Positions 17,815 through 24,879 of a stretch of 64,000 nucleotides of DNA are shown in pieces. This DNA comes from Vibrio breoganii. GTDB taxonomy: Bacteria; Pseudomonadota; Gammaproteobacteria; Enterobacterales; Vibrionaceae. The notes under the pieces are model-generated. The model searched no databases and was not told where the DNA came from. It saw nothing but the letters and a program-made list of their open reading frames with translations. The DNA lies in contig NZ_CP016178.1 in NCBI RefSeq assembly GCF_001677275.1, forward strand, positions 1,279,834-1,343,833, given 5' to 3'. The position numbers were made by a program, and so were the translations under genes. Numbering within the stretch: position 1 is the stretch's first letter; each line of letters starts with the position of its first letter.

Positions 17815-19125
17815 ATGCACGTAGAAGCAGTACAGGGACATACCTTTATCAACGATGGGTGTTGCTATCAGAATCACACCTTTGAAGCACCGCTTAACTA
17901 CAGCGACCCACAGTCTGCAAAGCTATCAATCTTTGCCAGAGAGGTTCGCTTAGTTGGTGATGAAAACAGCGCTAAGCCTTGGTTGCTATTCTTTCAGGGT
18001 GGACCTGGTTTCCCTTCGCCACGACCGAACGGTCACTCTGGCTGGTTAAAAGCCGCCCTACAGCGATACCGCGTTCTGCTACTCGACCAACGTGGCACTG
18101 GACACAGCAACGTTATCACTCACCAAACCATGGCACACCTTAGCAGTGCTGAACAAGCTGAGTACCTGACTCATTTTCGAGCCGACAATATAGTGCGTGA
18201 TGCCGAAACCATCCGCGAAAAACTCGGCATTGAGAAATGGGCAACGCTAGGGCAAAGCTATGGCGGCTTTTGTACACTTGCCTATCTTTCGCTATTTCCA
18301 GATAGCCTACTACAGTGCTATGTCACTGGAGGGATCCCCTCTATAGATAGACCTATCGACGATGTCTACAAAGCAACATTCAAACGTACTGAGCAAAAAA
18401 ATAAGGCGTTCTTTAGACAGTTCCCATCGGCACAGCAGCTTTGTCAAAAAATTGCTGACCACCTTGTTAACAACGAAGAGTGTCTACCTAACGGACAAAG
18501 ATTTACCGTCGAGCAATTCCAGCAGATAGGTATCAACTTTGGTATGAGTGATACCTTTTTACCTACCTACTACCTGTTAGAAAATGCATTCGTTGACGTT
18601 AATGGCACAGAAAAGCTGAGCTATGAGTTCTTGAACGCCATGCTTTCTGAGCAAGGGTTTCAAACCAACCCTATCTACGCCATTTTGCATGAATCCATCT
18701 ATTGCCAAGGCGCTTCTTCACAATGGAGTGCTCATCGAGTTCGCCAACAGAATGAGCAGTTCAACTACCAACAAGGTCAGCCCTTCTATTTTACAGGCGA
18801 GATGACCTTCCCTTGGATGTTTGAGCAATATGCCAATCTCAAGCCACTTCAAGGCGCAGCTACCCTGCTTGCTGAGAAAAGCGACTGGGGAGACCTATAC
18901 AACCCAGAAGTGCTATCAAGCAACAAGGTTCCTCTAAGCTGCGCAGTTTATGCCGACGATATGTTCGTTGAGATGGCACTAAGCTGTGAGACGCTCAGCA
19001 AGATACCGAACTCTCAAGCATGGATAACCAATGAGTACGAACACAACGGCATACGTGCTGATGGTGAGCGTGTACTAGAAAGGTTATTTGCGATAGGAGA
19101 TCAAACTGCGGCAACGTTAGTTTGA
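17815..19125 (+). CDS. Prolyl aminopeptidase-like alpha/beta hydrolase (S33)
   Basis: 436 residues, the long class of proline iminopeptidase. The oxyanion-hole strand FFQGGPGFPSPRP, the LLLDQRGTGHSN segment and the nucleophile elbow GQSYGGF (Ser near residue 147) are all conserved. The catalytic Asp lies in VYADDMFVE and the His in NEYEHNGIR near the C-terminus. It removes N-terminal proline, or similar residues, from peptides in the cytoplasm; no signal peptide is seen. It stands alone, followed by a heptamer tandem array. Confidence 0.9.
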   Translation: MHVEAVQGHTFINDGCCYQNHTFEAPLNYSDPQSAKLSIFAREVRLVGDENSAKPWLLFFQGGPGFPSPRPNGHSGWLKAALQRYRVLLLDQRGTGHSNVITHQTMAHLSSAEQAEYLTHFRADNIVRDAETIREKLGIEKWATLGQSYGGFCTLAYLSLFPDSLLQCYVTGGIPSIDRPIDDVYKATFKRTEQKNKAFFRQFPSAQQLCQKIADHLVNNEECLPNGQRFTVEQFQQIGINFGMSDTFLPTYYLLENAFVDVNGTEKLSYEFLNAMLSEQGFQTNPIYAILHESIYCQGASSQWSAHRVRQQNEQFNYQQGQPFYFTGEMTFPWMFEQYANLKPLQGAATLLAEKSDWGDLYNPEVLSSNKVPLSCAVYADDMFVEMALSCETLSKIPNSQAWITNEYEHNGIRADGERVLERLFAIGDQTAATLV

Positions 19126-19142
19126 TTATAAGAACCTAGATC

Positions 19143-19309
19143 CTAGGTTCTGGGTTCTGGGTTCTGGGTTCTGGGTTCTAGGTTCTAGGTTCTAGGTTCT
19201 AGGTTCTAGGTTCTAGGTTCTAGGTTCTAGGTTCTAGGTTCTAGGTTCTAGGTTCTAGGGTCTAGGTTCTAGGTTCTAGGTTCTAGGTTCTAGGTTCTAG
19301 GGTCTAGGG
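19143..19309 (+). repeat. Heptanucleotide tandem array (CTAGGTT)n, about 24 copies
   Basis: A 7-base unit CTAGGTT, with early copies CTGGGTT and a few CTAGGGT variants, repeated for 167 bases. It lies directly after the aminopeptidase stop. One further partial copy (gggtctaggg) is found on the far side of the IS element at 20561-20570, so the element has interrupted the array. Confidence 0.92.
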
Positions 19310-19341
19310 TGATATGACCCCGTAAAAGTAGACACGGGGTT

Positions 19342-20232
19342 TTATTTTACTAGTTCGAAATCATTGGGACTAACTCCACCGAGTGTCCCATGTTTTCTTA
19401 CTGAATTATAATAATTAACGATATAAAGTCGACTTTGAGTGATCATTTGCTGGCGAGATATCTCTCCAACGTTACTCATCCACTCTTTTTTGTACTGTGC
19501 AAAGAAGCTCTCTGCACACGCATTATCCCAGCAATTTCCTTTCCTAGACATACTCACGGTAATGTTCCGTTTGTGATGCCAAAGCAATGTATTCTCAGCC
19601 GTATATTGGGTTCCTTGATCTGAATGAAATAGTAATTTGTCACCGTCCGGCTTTCTGAGCTTCCACGCTCGATTTAGTGTCTTTATGACTAAGTCAGCAT
19701 TGTTTATTTTGCTCGTTCCCCAACCAACAACTTTTCTTGAGTACAAATCAAGAATTACACACAAGTATTGCCAACCATCCCGGCACCTAACCTGAGTAAT
19801 ATCGGATACCCAAACACGATTAGGGTCAGCGACTTTAAACTCTCGATTCAGCAGATTAAAAGCGTTAATGGTATTTGATTTACTTACTGCGCGACCAAAG
19901 CTGCGTTTACAAGCCCGAGAACGATAGCCCATAGCTTGCAGTAAGCGTTGGACCCTCGCTTTGCTGCACACAAAGCTGTTTTCAATCGCAAATTTCCAAA
20001 GCTTCCGATAACCAGGAATACAGTGCTGCTCGTCGCTGGTAGCCTTGAGAAAATCAGATAATGTACGATTCTCTACAGACCGTTCACTAAGTTCACTGTT
20101 CAACCACTTATAATACCCTGAACGAGAGACTTCAAAGAGATGGCAAAGCCACTTAATCGGTCGCTTGGCACTATGGTGCTTAGCTATAAACTCAAACTTT
20201 ATTCTTTTCGGCTGTCGAAGTAGGCCTTCGCC
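19342..20232 (-). CDS. IS3-family transposase OrfB (DDE integrase domain)
   Basis: The frame is open without a stop from 20232, where the -1 shift from orfA would enter, and includes the typical OrfB N-terminus KFEFIAKHHSAKRPIKWLCH and VSRSGYYKWL; the first ATG in frame is at 20103. The rve catalytic core has D in VSDITQV, D in FHSDQGTQY and E in WDNACAESFFAQYK. It supplies the strand-transfer activity and is made as an OrfAB fusion. No internal stop or frameshift damage is seen. Confidence 0.93.
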   Translation of the reverse strand, partial: GEGLLRQPKRIKFEFIAKHHSAKRPIKWLCHLFEVSRSGYYKWLNSELSERSVENRTLSDFLKATSDEQHCIPGYRKLWKFAIENSFVCSKARVQRLLQAMGYRSRACKRSFGRAVSKSNTINAFNLLNREFKVADPNRVWVSDITQVRCRDGWQYLCVILDLYSRKVVGWGTSKINNADLVIKTLNRAWKLRKPDGDKLLFHSDQGTQYTAENTLLWHHKRNITVSMSRKGNCWDNACAESFFAQYKKEWMSNVGEISRQQMITQSRLYIVNYYNSVRKHGTLGGVSPNDFELVK

Positions 20233-20513
20233 TTTTTTAGCATGTCATTCTCCATTTCAGCCCTTTCAAGCTGCTTTTTAAGACGAGCGACTTCTCGCTC
20301 TAGCTCAGCTAAAGAATGCTCTGGACCTTCGTTCTTAATTGGGTTTGAAGTTTGCTTAGATGATGTCAATTTGCGCCTCCATTTACTCAAAAGCCTAGGA
20401 TGAATACCTAATGACTTAGCGACTGAGTTTACTGTATCTGGAGACTCTAGTGATTTTTGAACTGCGTTTCTTTTAAACTCGTTTGAAAATACTCGTCTTT
20501 GTTTTACTTGCAT
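20199..20513 (-). CDS. IS3-family transposase OrfA (helix-turn-helix)
   Basis: 104 residues: an N-terminal helix-turn-helix (RRVFSNEFKRNAVQKSLES ... VAKSLGIHPRLLSKWRRKL) that binds the IS ends, and a C-terminal leucine-zipper-like coil (LAELEREVARLKKQLERAEMENDMLKKAK). Its 3' end overlaps the orfB frame. Confidence 0.93.
   Translation of the reverse strand: MQVKQRRVFSNEFKRNAVQKSLESPDTVNSVAKSLGIHPRLLSKWRRKLTSSKQTSNPIKNEGPEHSLAELEREVARLKKQLERAEMENDMLKKAKAYFDSRKE
20232..20238 (-). promoter_or_regulatory. -1 ribosomal frameshift heptamer A AAA AAG
   Basis: In the orfA reading frame the codons CTA AAA AAG contain the classical slippery heptamer. A short stem, CGAAG with CTTCG around a five-base loop, follows immediately, and shifting -1 here enters the open orfB frame. 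This is the standard IS3 mechanism for making the OrfAB transposase. Confidence 0.85.
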
Positions 20514-20753
20514 GACACCTAATCCTTAAATTAGGTGTCTACTTTATTGAGGTCGTATCAGGGTCTAGGGCCTGCTCCATCTTGATATAAAGTAATACAA
20601 ATTGTCGTTAAACTGCGCCTAATTGCTGTAAACTCCTTTCATTGTGATGCCTACTGGGTCACGCTATTCACTCATAATTAGTGATAAAGTTTGCCCTTGA
20701 AGCACGTTAAACCCTACCATTTAAGCGAATCCATTACCTTGTAGAACTATTCA

Positions 20754-21053
20754 ATGGCCTACGCATCAAAGCGTTTTCTTCTATTAAGCCGACTTCAACA
20801 AGATGAAGCTAAAAAGCGTCGTCTGTTTATAGAGAAATACTTAACAGAGACTGAGCCCCACCTTTTCTTGGAAACCGAGAGTTGGGAGCAGTTTTGCCAT
20901 CAGCATTGCGCGGCTATGCAATTAGATAAACCAGCGCGAGAGGAGTTTGCCAAATGGTGCTTCGACTTTAAGATGTGGCAAGGTGATCTGTTCGTGCTTG
21001 CACCGCAACGCGTCAATGAAGAACACGCGGTTAATAGTCGAGTTAACTATTAA
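20754..21053 (+). CDS. Hypothetical 99-residue protein
   Basis: Unrecognised. A charged, largely helical small protein: MAYASKRFLLLSRLQQDEAK, then a lysine/arginine-rich helix, a tryptophan- and histidine-containing middle (SWEQFCHQHCAAMQLDKP) and an aromatic patch KWCFDFKMWQGDLFVL. No signal peptide or membrane segment. The ribosome-binding site is weak. It lies about 190 bases beyond the IS element. Composition is normal for a coding gene; function unknown. Confidence 0.55.
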   Translation: MAYASKRFLLLSRLQQDEAKKRRLFIEKYLTETEPHLFLETESWEQFCHQHCAAMQLDKPAREEFAKWCFDFKMWQGDLFVLAPQRVNEEHAVNSRVNY

Positions 21054-21405
21054 GGTTAAACTATGAGTATCTATTTTATTTAATGAGATGACAATATAAT
21101 AAGTCGCAGCATAAAAGATCACAAAATAACAGGAACACTAATATAAGTTATGTTCCGGTTAAATTAATAAATACGATTAAATCGTTATCTACCGCGATAA
21201 ACCAACAAGAGACACAACATAAAAGACAAGCAAAAACAGACAGTTAAATTAACAACCAAGAAATAAGGCCTACTTTTACTAATAGTGAGATTATCGCTTA
21301 ATAAGATTACTTTCCATTTTTAGATATTATATAAAACCAATTTCATGGCTATTATCACTTCCATCGAAAAGAACTTAATTAAATATTTACCGGGATGGAT
21401 AAATC
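21054..21405. other. AT-rich non-coding stretch
   Basis: About 350 bases of AT-rich DNA upstream of the exported repeat protein. I see no convincing gene, hairpin terminator or repeat. It presumably holds the promoter and 5' leader of the 21406 gene; a GGGATGG near 21391 may be its ribosome-binding site. Confidence 0.6.
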
Positions 21406-21963
21406 ATGAAAAAATTACTAATCGCTACTGCTATCGCTGCAACCATGGCTTCTTCTTTTGCATCGGCACAAACTCCTGTCATGTTTTCAACGATCGACAT
21501 GAACGCACCACAAGATAGCTCAGTGCAAGGTGTGCGACTTTCAGTACTGCACGGTAAAACCTCAGAAGTTAAAGGTGTTGATATCTCTCTATTAGGTATG
21601 TCAGAAACAGACCGTACTACTGGCTTGAACCTTAACCTATGGTTTGGTGCAAACAAGGTAAACCAAGAAATGAAAGGTCTCTCTTGGGGTTGGTTCAACT
21701 GGAACACAGGTAAGGCAACCGGTGTTAACTTAGGTCTAGCAAACATTACACACGATGTAGAAGGCTTAAACTGGTCAGCAGTGAACTACTCAGATGGCCA
21801 AACCATGGCAGATGTAGGTCTAGTAAGCCTATCTAATAAATCCAATATCCAAGTGGGTATCTTCAACAAAACCAAAAGCATCGATGGTGTTCAAATCGGC
21901 CTAATTAACTGTGCCGATAATGGTTTCTTCAAATGCTTCCCTATCGTGAACTTCGCGAAATAA
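21406..21963 (+). CDS. Exported protein with short beta-strand repeats (surface-repeat type)
   Basis: 185 residues with a clear signal peptide MKKLLIATAIAATMASSFASA. The mature part consists of ~18-22-residue repeats in which a G-V/L-x-L/I-S/G-L strand alternates with polar turns: VKGVDISLLG, TTGLNLNLWFG, MKGLSWGWFN, ATGVNLGLAN, VEGLNWSAVN, MADVGLVSLSN, IQVGIFNKTKS, IDGVQIGLIN. This resembles bacterial surface-repeat proteins that build a solenoid or barrel. Two cysteines occur near the C-terminus. Location: periplasm or outer membrane. No function is assigned. Confidence 0.75.
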   Translation: MKKLLIATAIAATMASSFASAQTPVMFSTIDMNAPQDSSVQGVRLSVLHGKTSEVKGVDISLLGMSETDRTTGLNLNLWFGANKVNQEMKGLSWGWFNWNTGKATGVNLGLANITHDVEGLNWSAVNYSDGQTMADVGLVSLSNKSNIQVGIFNKTKSIDGVQIGLINCADNGFFKCFPIVNFAK

Positions 21964-21979
21964 AGCACTAACTACGAGT

Positions 21980-22014
21980 AGTTCTGAGATGTTTGCCTAG
22001 CTCATCTCAGAACT
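21980..22014 (+). terminator. Rho-independent-type terminator
   Basis: A 12-base perfect stem, AGTTCTGAGATG (21980-21991) with CATCTCAGAACT (22003-22014), followed by a U-rich TTCTCTT. It lies 17 bases after the stop of the repeat protein. Confidence 0.8.
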
Positions 22015-22190
22015 TTCTCTTGATCCTATTAAATTTCGCAGCTTCCGAGCATAATCCTTTCACTGAAATATCTCGCCAATTTCTTCAATGTTTCTTTGGT
22101 TTTATCCTAATTTATCGTTGTAAAAGAAAGATTTATCTACAACACTTATCATGATTACACTCACCTCTGGGTCACAACAAGGAAGATAAC

Positions 22191-22475
22191 ATGAAGATAT
22201 TGACTGCCGGTACGCTAGCAATTGGCTTAACACTCTCTTTCAATACCATGGCAACCAATGCCCTAGACTCTTTGAGTATTGAGTCAATCAAGCAAAACAT
22301 GACTACAGAACAAATTCAGAGCGTATTGGACGACTGGAAAGCCGAACAACTCTCTTTGGTTGAACAAAAAGTTGAGGCGATGTCAGACACTGCCCCTTAT
22401 ATTGAACGAAAAAAGTATGTGCTGCTGCGTATTGACCAGGAATATAACAACTTGAACAAGGCATTAGGCCTATAA
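22191..22475 (+). CDS. Small exported protein, unknown function
   Basis: 94 residues: signal peptide MKILTAGTLAIGLTLSFNTMA, then a ~70-residue helical, charged mature part (LDSLSIESIKQNMTTEQIQS, then DWKAEQLSLVEQKVEAM, ending RIDQEYNNLNKALGL). Good Shine-Dalgarno AAGGAAG. No family recognised; probably periplasmic. It is convergent with the MalM-like gene. Confidence 0.7.
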   Translation: MKILTAGTLAIGLTLSFNTMATNALDSLSIESIKQNMTTEQIQSVLDDWKAEQLSLVEQKVEAMSDTAPYIERKKYVLLRIDQEYNNLNKALGL

Positions 22476-22523
22476 AAAATGCCACACCCTAGGTGTGACA
22501 TCTCTGTTGTCTAATCTCTGTGC

Positions 22524-22553
22524 ATCACTAGCTGTTAGAAGACGGCTAGTGAT
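22524..22553. terminator. Intergenic hairpin between convergent genes
   Basis: ATCACTAGC (22524-22532) pairs perfectly with GCTAGTGAT (22545-22553). A second small stem CACACC/GGTGTG lies at 22483-22496. Neither has a strong U-run; both probably mark transcript ends of the converging genes. Confidence 0.5.
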
Positions 22554-23344
22554 TACTGATTTTGTTGCAAGGCCTTGGCAAAGGCTTCGTCAGCACCCTC
22601 AATACCATAGAACTTAGCCTCATCTCGTATGCGTAGCGCTTCTTCTATATCACCTTCACTCACGTATTTGTTAATTTCGCTAAAGTAATAGTCTGCTGAT
22701 TTGGCTCTCTCTTGACGCTCTTGCTTTGCCTCTTCACTGTCTAACACGACGGAATCAAGAGTTATGCTAATCTCACCATACTCCGAGTGCTTAACTTCTA
22801 TATCATTGATATCCAGCACTTCATCCCTCATCTCTGCCTTCAAGCGGGCCGGATGAATGGCATGGCTATAGGACTGAAGATTCTCGGGTGTGGTGTAGAG
22901 AACCATGTGAGAAAACTCTCTGTGTTCAATGCTGTTGACTTCAAACTTGTAGGTGAGCGCGTCCCCCTTGTAGGTATCTGGTCGTTGATACTCAAACTCA
23001 GCAAAATCTACCGATTCAACGGGCTTCCATTCATCGTCCAAAAAGACAATATTGGGAGCAAAAACACTCTTGTTTATTTCACTACTGATTGAAATAGAAA
23101 ACCCTGATTCACTCTTAGGCAGATTTACTCCGATAACAGGGCTATTAATCGTTTCATTGGATAATCTCTGTGTACTCGAGGTTACATCAAACTCATATTT
23201 ACCTAGCTTACTTATATCTGTAAAAGTAATCTCTGAGAGTTGTGAGTGACTTTCAAAGTTTTCTTGTTCCAGAACCTCCGTTGTTTGACATCCTAATGCT
23301 AGCAGGCCAAATAAAAACGCAGTTCCTTTAAATATCTTATTCAT
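22553..23344 (-). CDS. MalM-like lipoprotein
   Basis: 263 residues from the ATG at 23344, giving MNKIFKGTAFLFGLLALGCQ with a lipobox at LALGC, so probably a lipoprotein. The body resembles E. coli MalM: the SVFAPNIVFLDDEWKP segment, a YTTPENLQSYSHAIHPARLK segment and a C-terminal YYFSEINKYVSEGDIEEALR helical region. MalM's function is unknown, but it accompanies the LamB porin in the mal operon; here too it directly follows a lamB-type gene, separated by a terminator-like stem. Probably the last gene of the uptake locus. Confidence 0.75.
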   Translation of the reverse strand: MNKIFKGTAFLFGLLALGCQTTEVLEQENFESHSQLSEITFTDISKLGKYEFDVTSSTQRLSNETINSPVIGVNLPKSESGFSISISSEINKSVFAPNIVFLDDEWKPVESVDFAEFEYQRPDTYKGDALTYKFEVNSIEHREFSHMVLYTTPENLQSYSHAIHPARLKAEMRDEVLDINDIEVKHSEYGEISITLDSVVLDSEEAKQERQERAKSADYYFSEINKYVSEGDIEEALRIRDEAKFYGIEGADEAFAKALQQNQ

Positions 23345-23359
23345 AAAAATTACCAGAGC

Positions 23360-23398
23360 AAAAAACAACAAAGTCCACAATGCGAAACATCGTGGACT
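23360..23398 (-). terminator. Terminator-like stem between the porin and MalM-like genes
   Basis: Read on the minus strand, AGTCCAC...GTGGACT (complement of 23372-23378 and 23392-23398) is followed by TTTGTTGTTTTTTG. It lies between the porin stop and the malM-like start and may reduce read-through into the latter. Confidence 0.7.
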
Positions 23399-23522
23399 CT
23401 TCGTTAATTTATTAGAAATAACAAACCAATTAAAATATTATGTTCTTCTTTTAGATTAATTATATTCAACACTGTTTTCTACACTTTGAATAAAATAATT
23501 AAAGAAGTATGACATATATCTC

Positions 23523-24767
23523 TTACCACCACGCTTCAAACTGAACGCCAAACGTCCAAGAATCCATTTCTTTTGATTGTGTTGCTACGTGTTTACCAAA
23601 GCTTTGCTCTTCCCAGTTCGTTTCTGACTCTGCATAAGTCGCATAGAATCGGATATGTGGCACAGTACCAAAGTGTACTTTTTGAGATAAAGTGGCCTTC
23701 CAAGATGTGTTGCTATCATCAAAACGATCACTGTTGACCAGTTGGTAACCTAGCTCAACTTCAGTTTGCAGGTACTTGTTCCAGTTGTATTTCGGACGAA
23801 TACCCGCTGCAAACCAGTCCTTTCCGTCATCGGAAGCGTTATCCATGCTGATGTTCTCGTAGGCAAGAGAGTACTGACAGCTCCAGTCTTCATTAATGGT
23901 ACAGAAACCGTGGTTCATAATACGGTAACTCGTACCTGGGGTAGTTAGGTTTAGCAGCTCACCTTCACCATCATGCCAACCGCCAACACCGATGCCACCA
24001 TTCATCTGTACCGTGAAGATATTGTAGGTACCAGCAAAGCTTGCTTTGTGGTTAACGGTAAACATGTAGCCATCACGATCGTAGTTACCTGCTCCTACGT
24101 GCTTCTTAATGTCGGTATCGTCGATAATGTACGCGTAGTTAGCACCTAGTGTCAGGTTGCCGCCTAAGAAATCAATGCCATGCACACGGAACTCAGGCAT
24201 TAGTACCGCAGATCGTCGCGTGCTATCAGGGTTATTGACGTCGTCATAAGCCACATTGTTATAGACTGTCGCAAAGTCCATTAGCACACTGCCCGCTTCG
24301 ATATCACGTAGTCCGAAACCACGGCCACTGTTATCCCAGTATTTAAAGTCCAGCATATCATCGGCAATATTTCGCGTGTATCGTTGACCAGCCCAGATAC
24401 TCGTTTTATCGCTGCCTAAGATGCCGTACATCTGCCCCCATGCTTGCATAATGGTAAATGAGTTAGAACGCGTTTCAGGGTTGTGCCAGGTACCCATCAT
24501 AAAGCCAATTTCAGCGCGCTCTGGACCGTTTTCATACATGTCGTGACGCACGCCTAATTCTGCCCAGTCATCCTCATTACCTAGGCGATATTTATTGGGT
24601 GCGCCTTCAGCACGAATATAATCTGGGTGACCATTGCCTTTTTCCCCATCTGGAGATACGTGCATGCCAGCACGGGCATATCCAAAGAAATCTGTTGAGG
24701 CTTGAGCGCCAAAAGAAAAACAGACAGCAAGGGCAATAAGAGACTTATTTACAAAGTTAGTTTTCAT
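23523..24767 (-). CDS. LamB-family carbohydrate porin
   Basis: 414 residues. Signal peptide MKTNFVNKSLIALAVCFSFGAQA, then STDFFGYARAGMHVSPDGEKG, the LamB family opening, followed by alternating beta-strands. Family motifs include the acidic RLGNEDDWAELG, IWAGQRYTRNIADDMLDFKYWDNSGRGFGL and a C-terminal strand ending in FEAWW (terminal aromatic for outer-membrane insertion). It is expected to be an 18-stranded trimeric channel for oligosaccharides. Position in a GH88/GH3/ABC locus suggests a beta-linked or uronate-containing oligosaccharide rather than maltodextrin. Confidence 0.9.
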   Translation of the reverse strand: MKTNFVNKSLIALAVCFSFGAQASTDFFGYARAGMHVSPDGEKGNGHPDYIRAEGAPNKYRLGNEDDWAELGVRHDMYENGPERAEIGFMMGTWHNPETRSNSFTIMQAWGQMYGILGSDKTSIWAGQRYTRNIADDMLDFKYWDNSGRGFGLRDIEAGSVLMDFATVYNNVAYDDVNNPDSTRRSAVLMPEFRVHGIDFLGGNLTLGANYAYIIDDTDIKKHVGAGNYDRDGYMFTVNHKASFAGTYNIFTVQMNGGIGVGGWHDGEGELLNLTTPGTSYRIMNHGFCTINEDWSCQYSLAYENISMDNASDDGKDWFAAGIRPKYNWNKYLQTEVELGYQLVNSDRFDDSNTSWKATLSQKVHFGTVPHIRFYATYAESETNWEEQSFGKHVATQSKEMDSWTFGVQFEAWW

Positions 24768-24802
24768 TGTTTATCCATTATGTTTAGGTATAGAGAGTCC
24801 CT

Positions 24803-24825
24803 AGCCTTGAATAATATTCAAGGCT
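24803..24825 (-). other. Intercistronic hairpin upstream of the porin gene
   Basis: AGCCTTGAAT (24803-24812) and ATTCAAGGCT (24816-24825) form a perfect ten-base stem with a three-base loop between the GH3 stop and the porin start. No U-run on the minus strand; possibly an mRNA stabiliser or processing point. Confidence 0.65.
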
Positions 24826-24879
24826 TTGGTTATTTATTTTATTATTATATTTTTGAGGTTTTTATATTCAGAGATTTTT

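Larger units (their letters stand above)
19310..20560 (-). mobile_element. Complete IS3-family insertion sequence, 1,251 bp
   Basis: Ends are imperfect 26-base inverted repeats beginning TGATATGACC (left) and TGATACGACC (right, read inward); both run into AAAGTAGACAC, and the ends are the TG...CA of the IS3 family. The flanks carry a 3-base direct repeat GGG (19307-19309 and 20561-20563), the short target duplication usual for IS3 elements. Inside are orfA and orfB in the standard overlapping -1 arrangement with an intact DDE triad, so it appears functional. The subgroup (IS51/IS150-like) is not decided. Confidence 0.93.
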
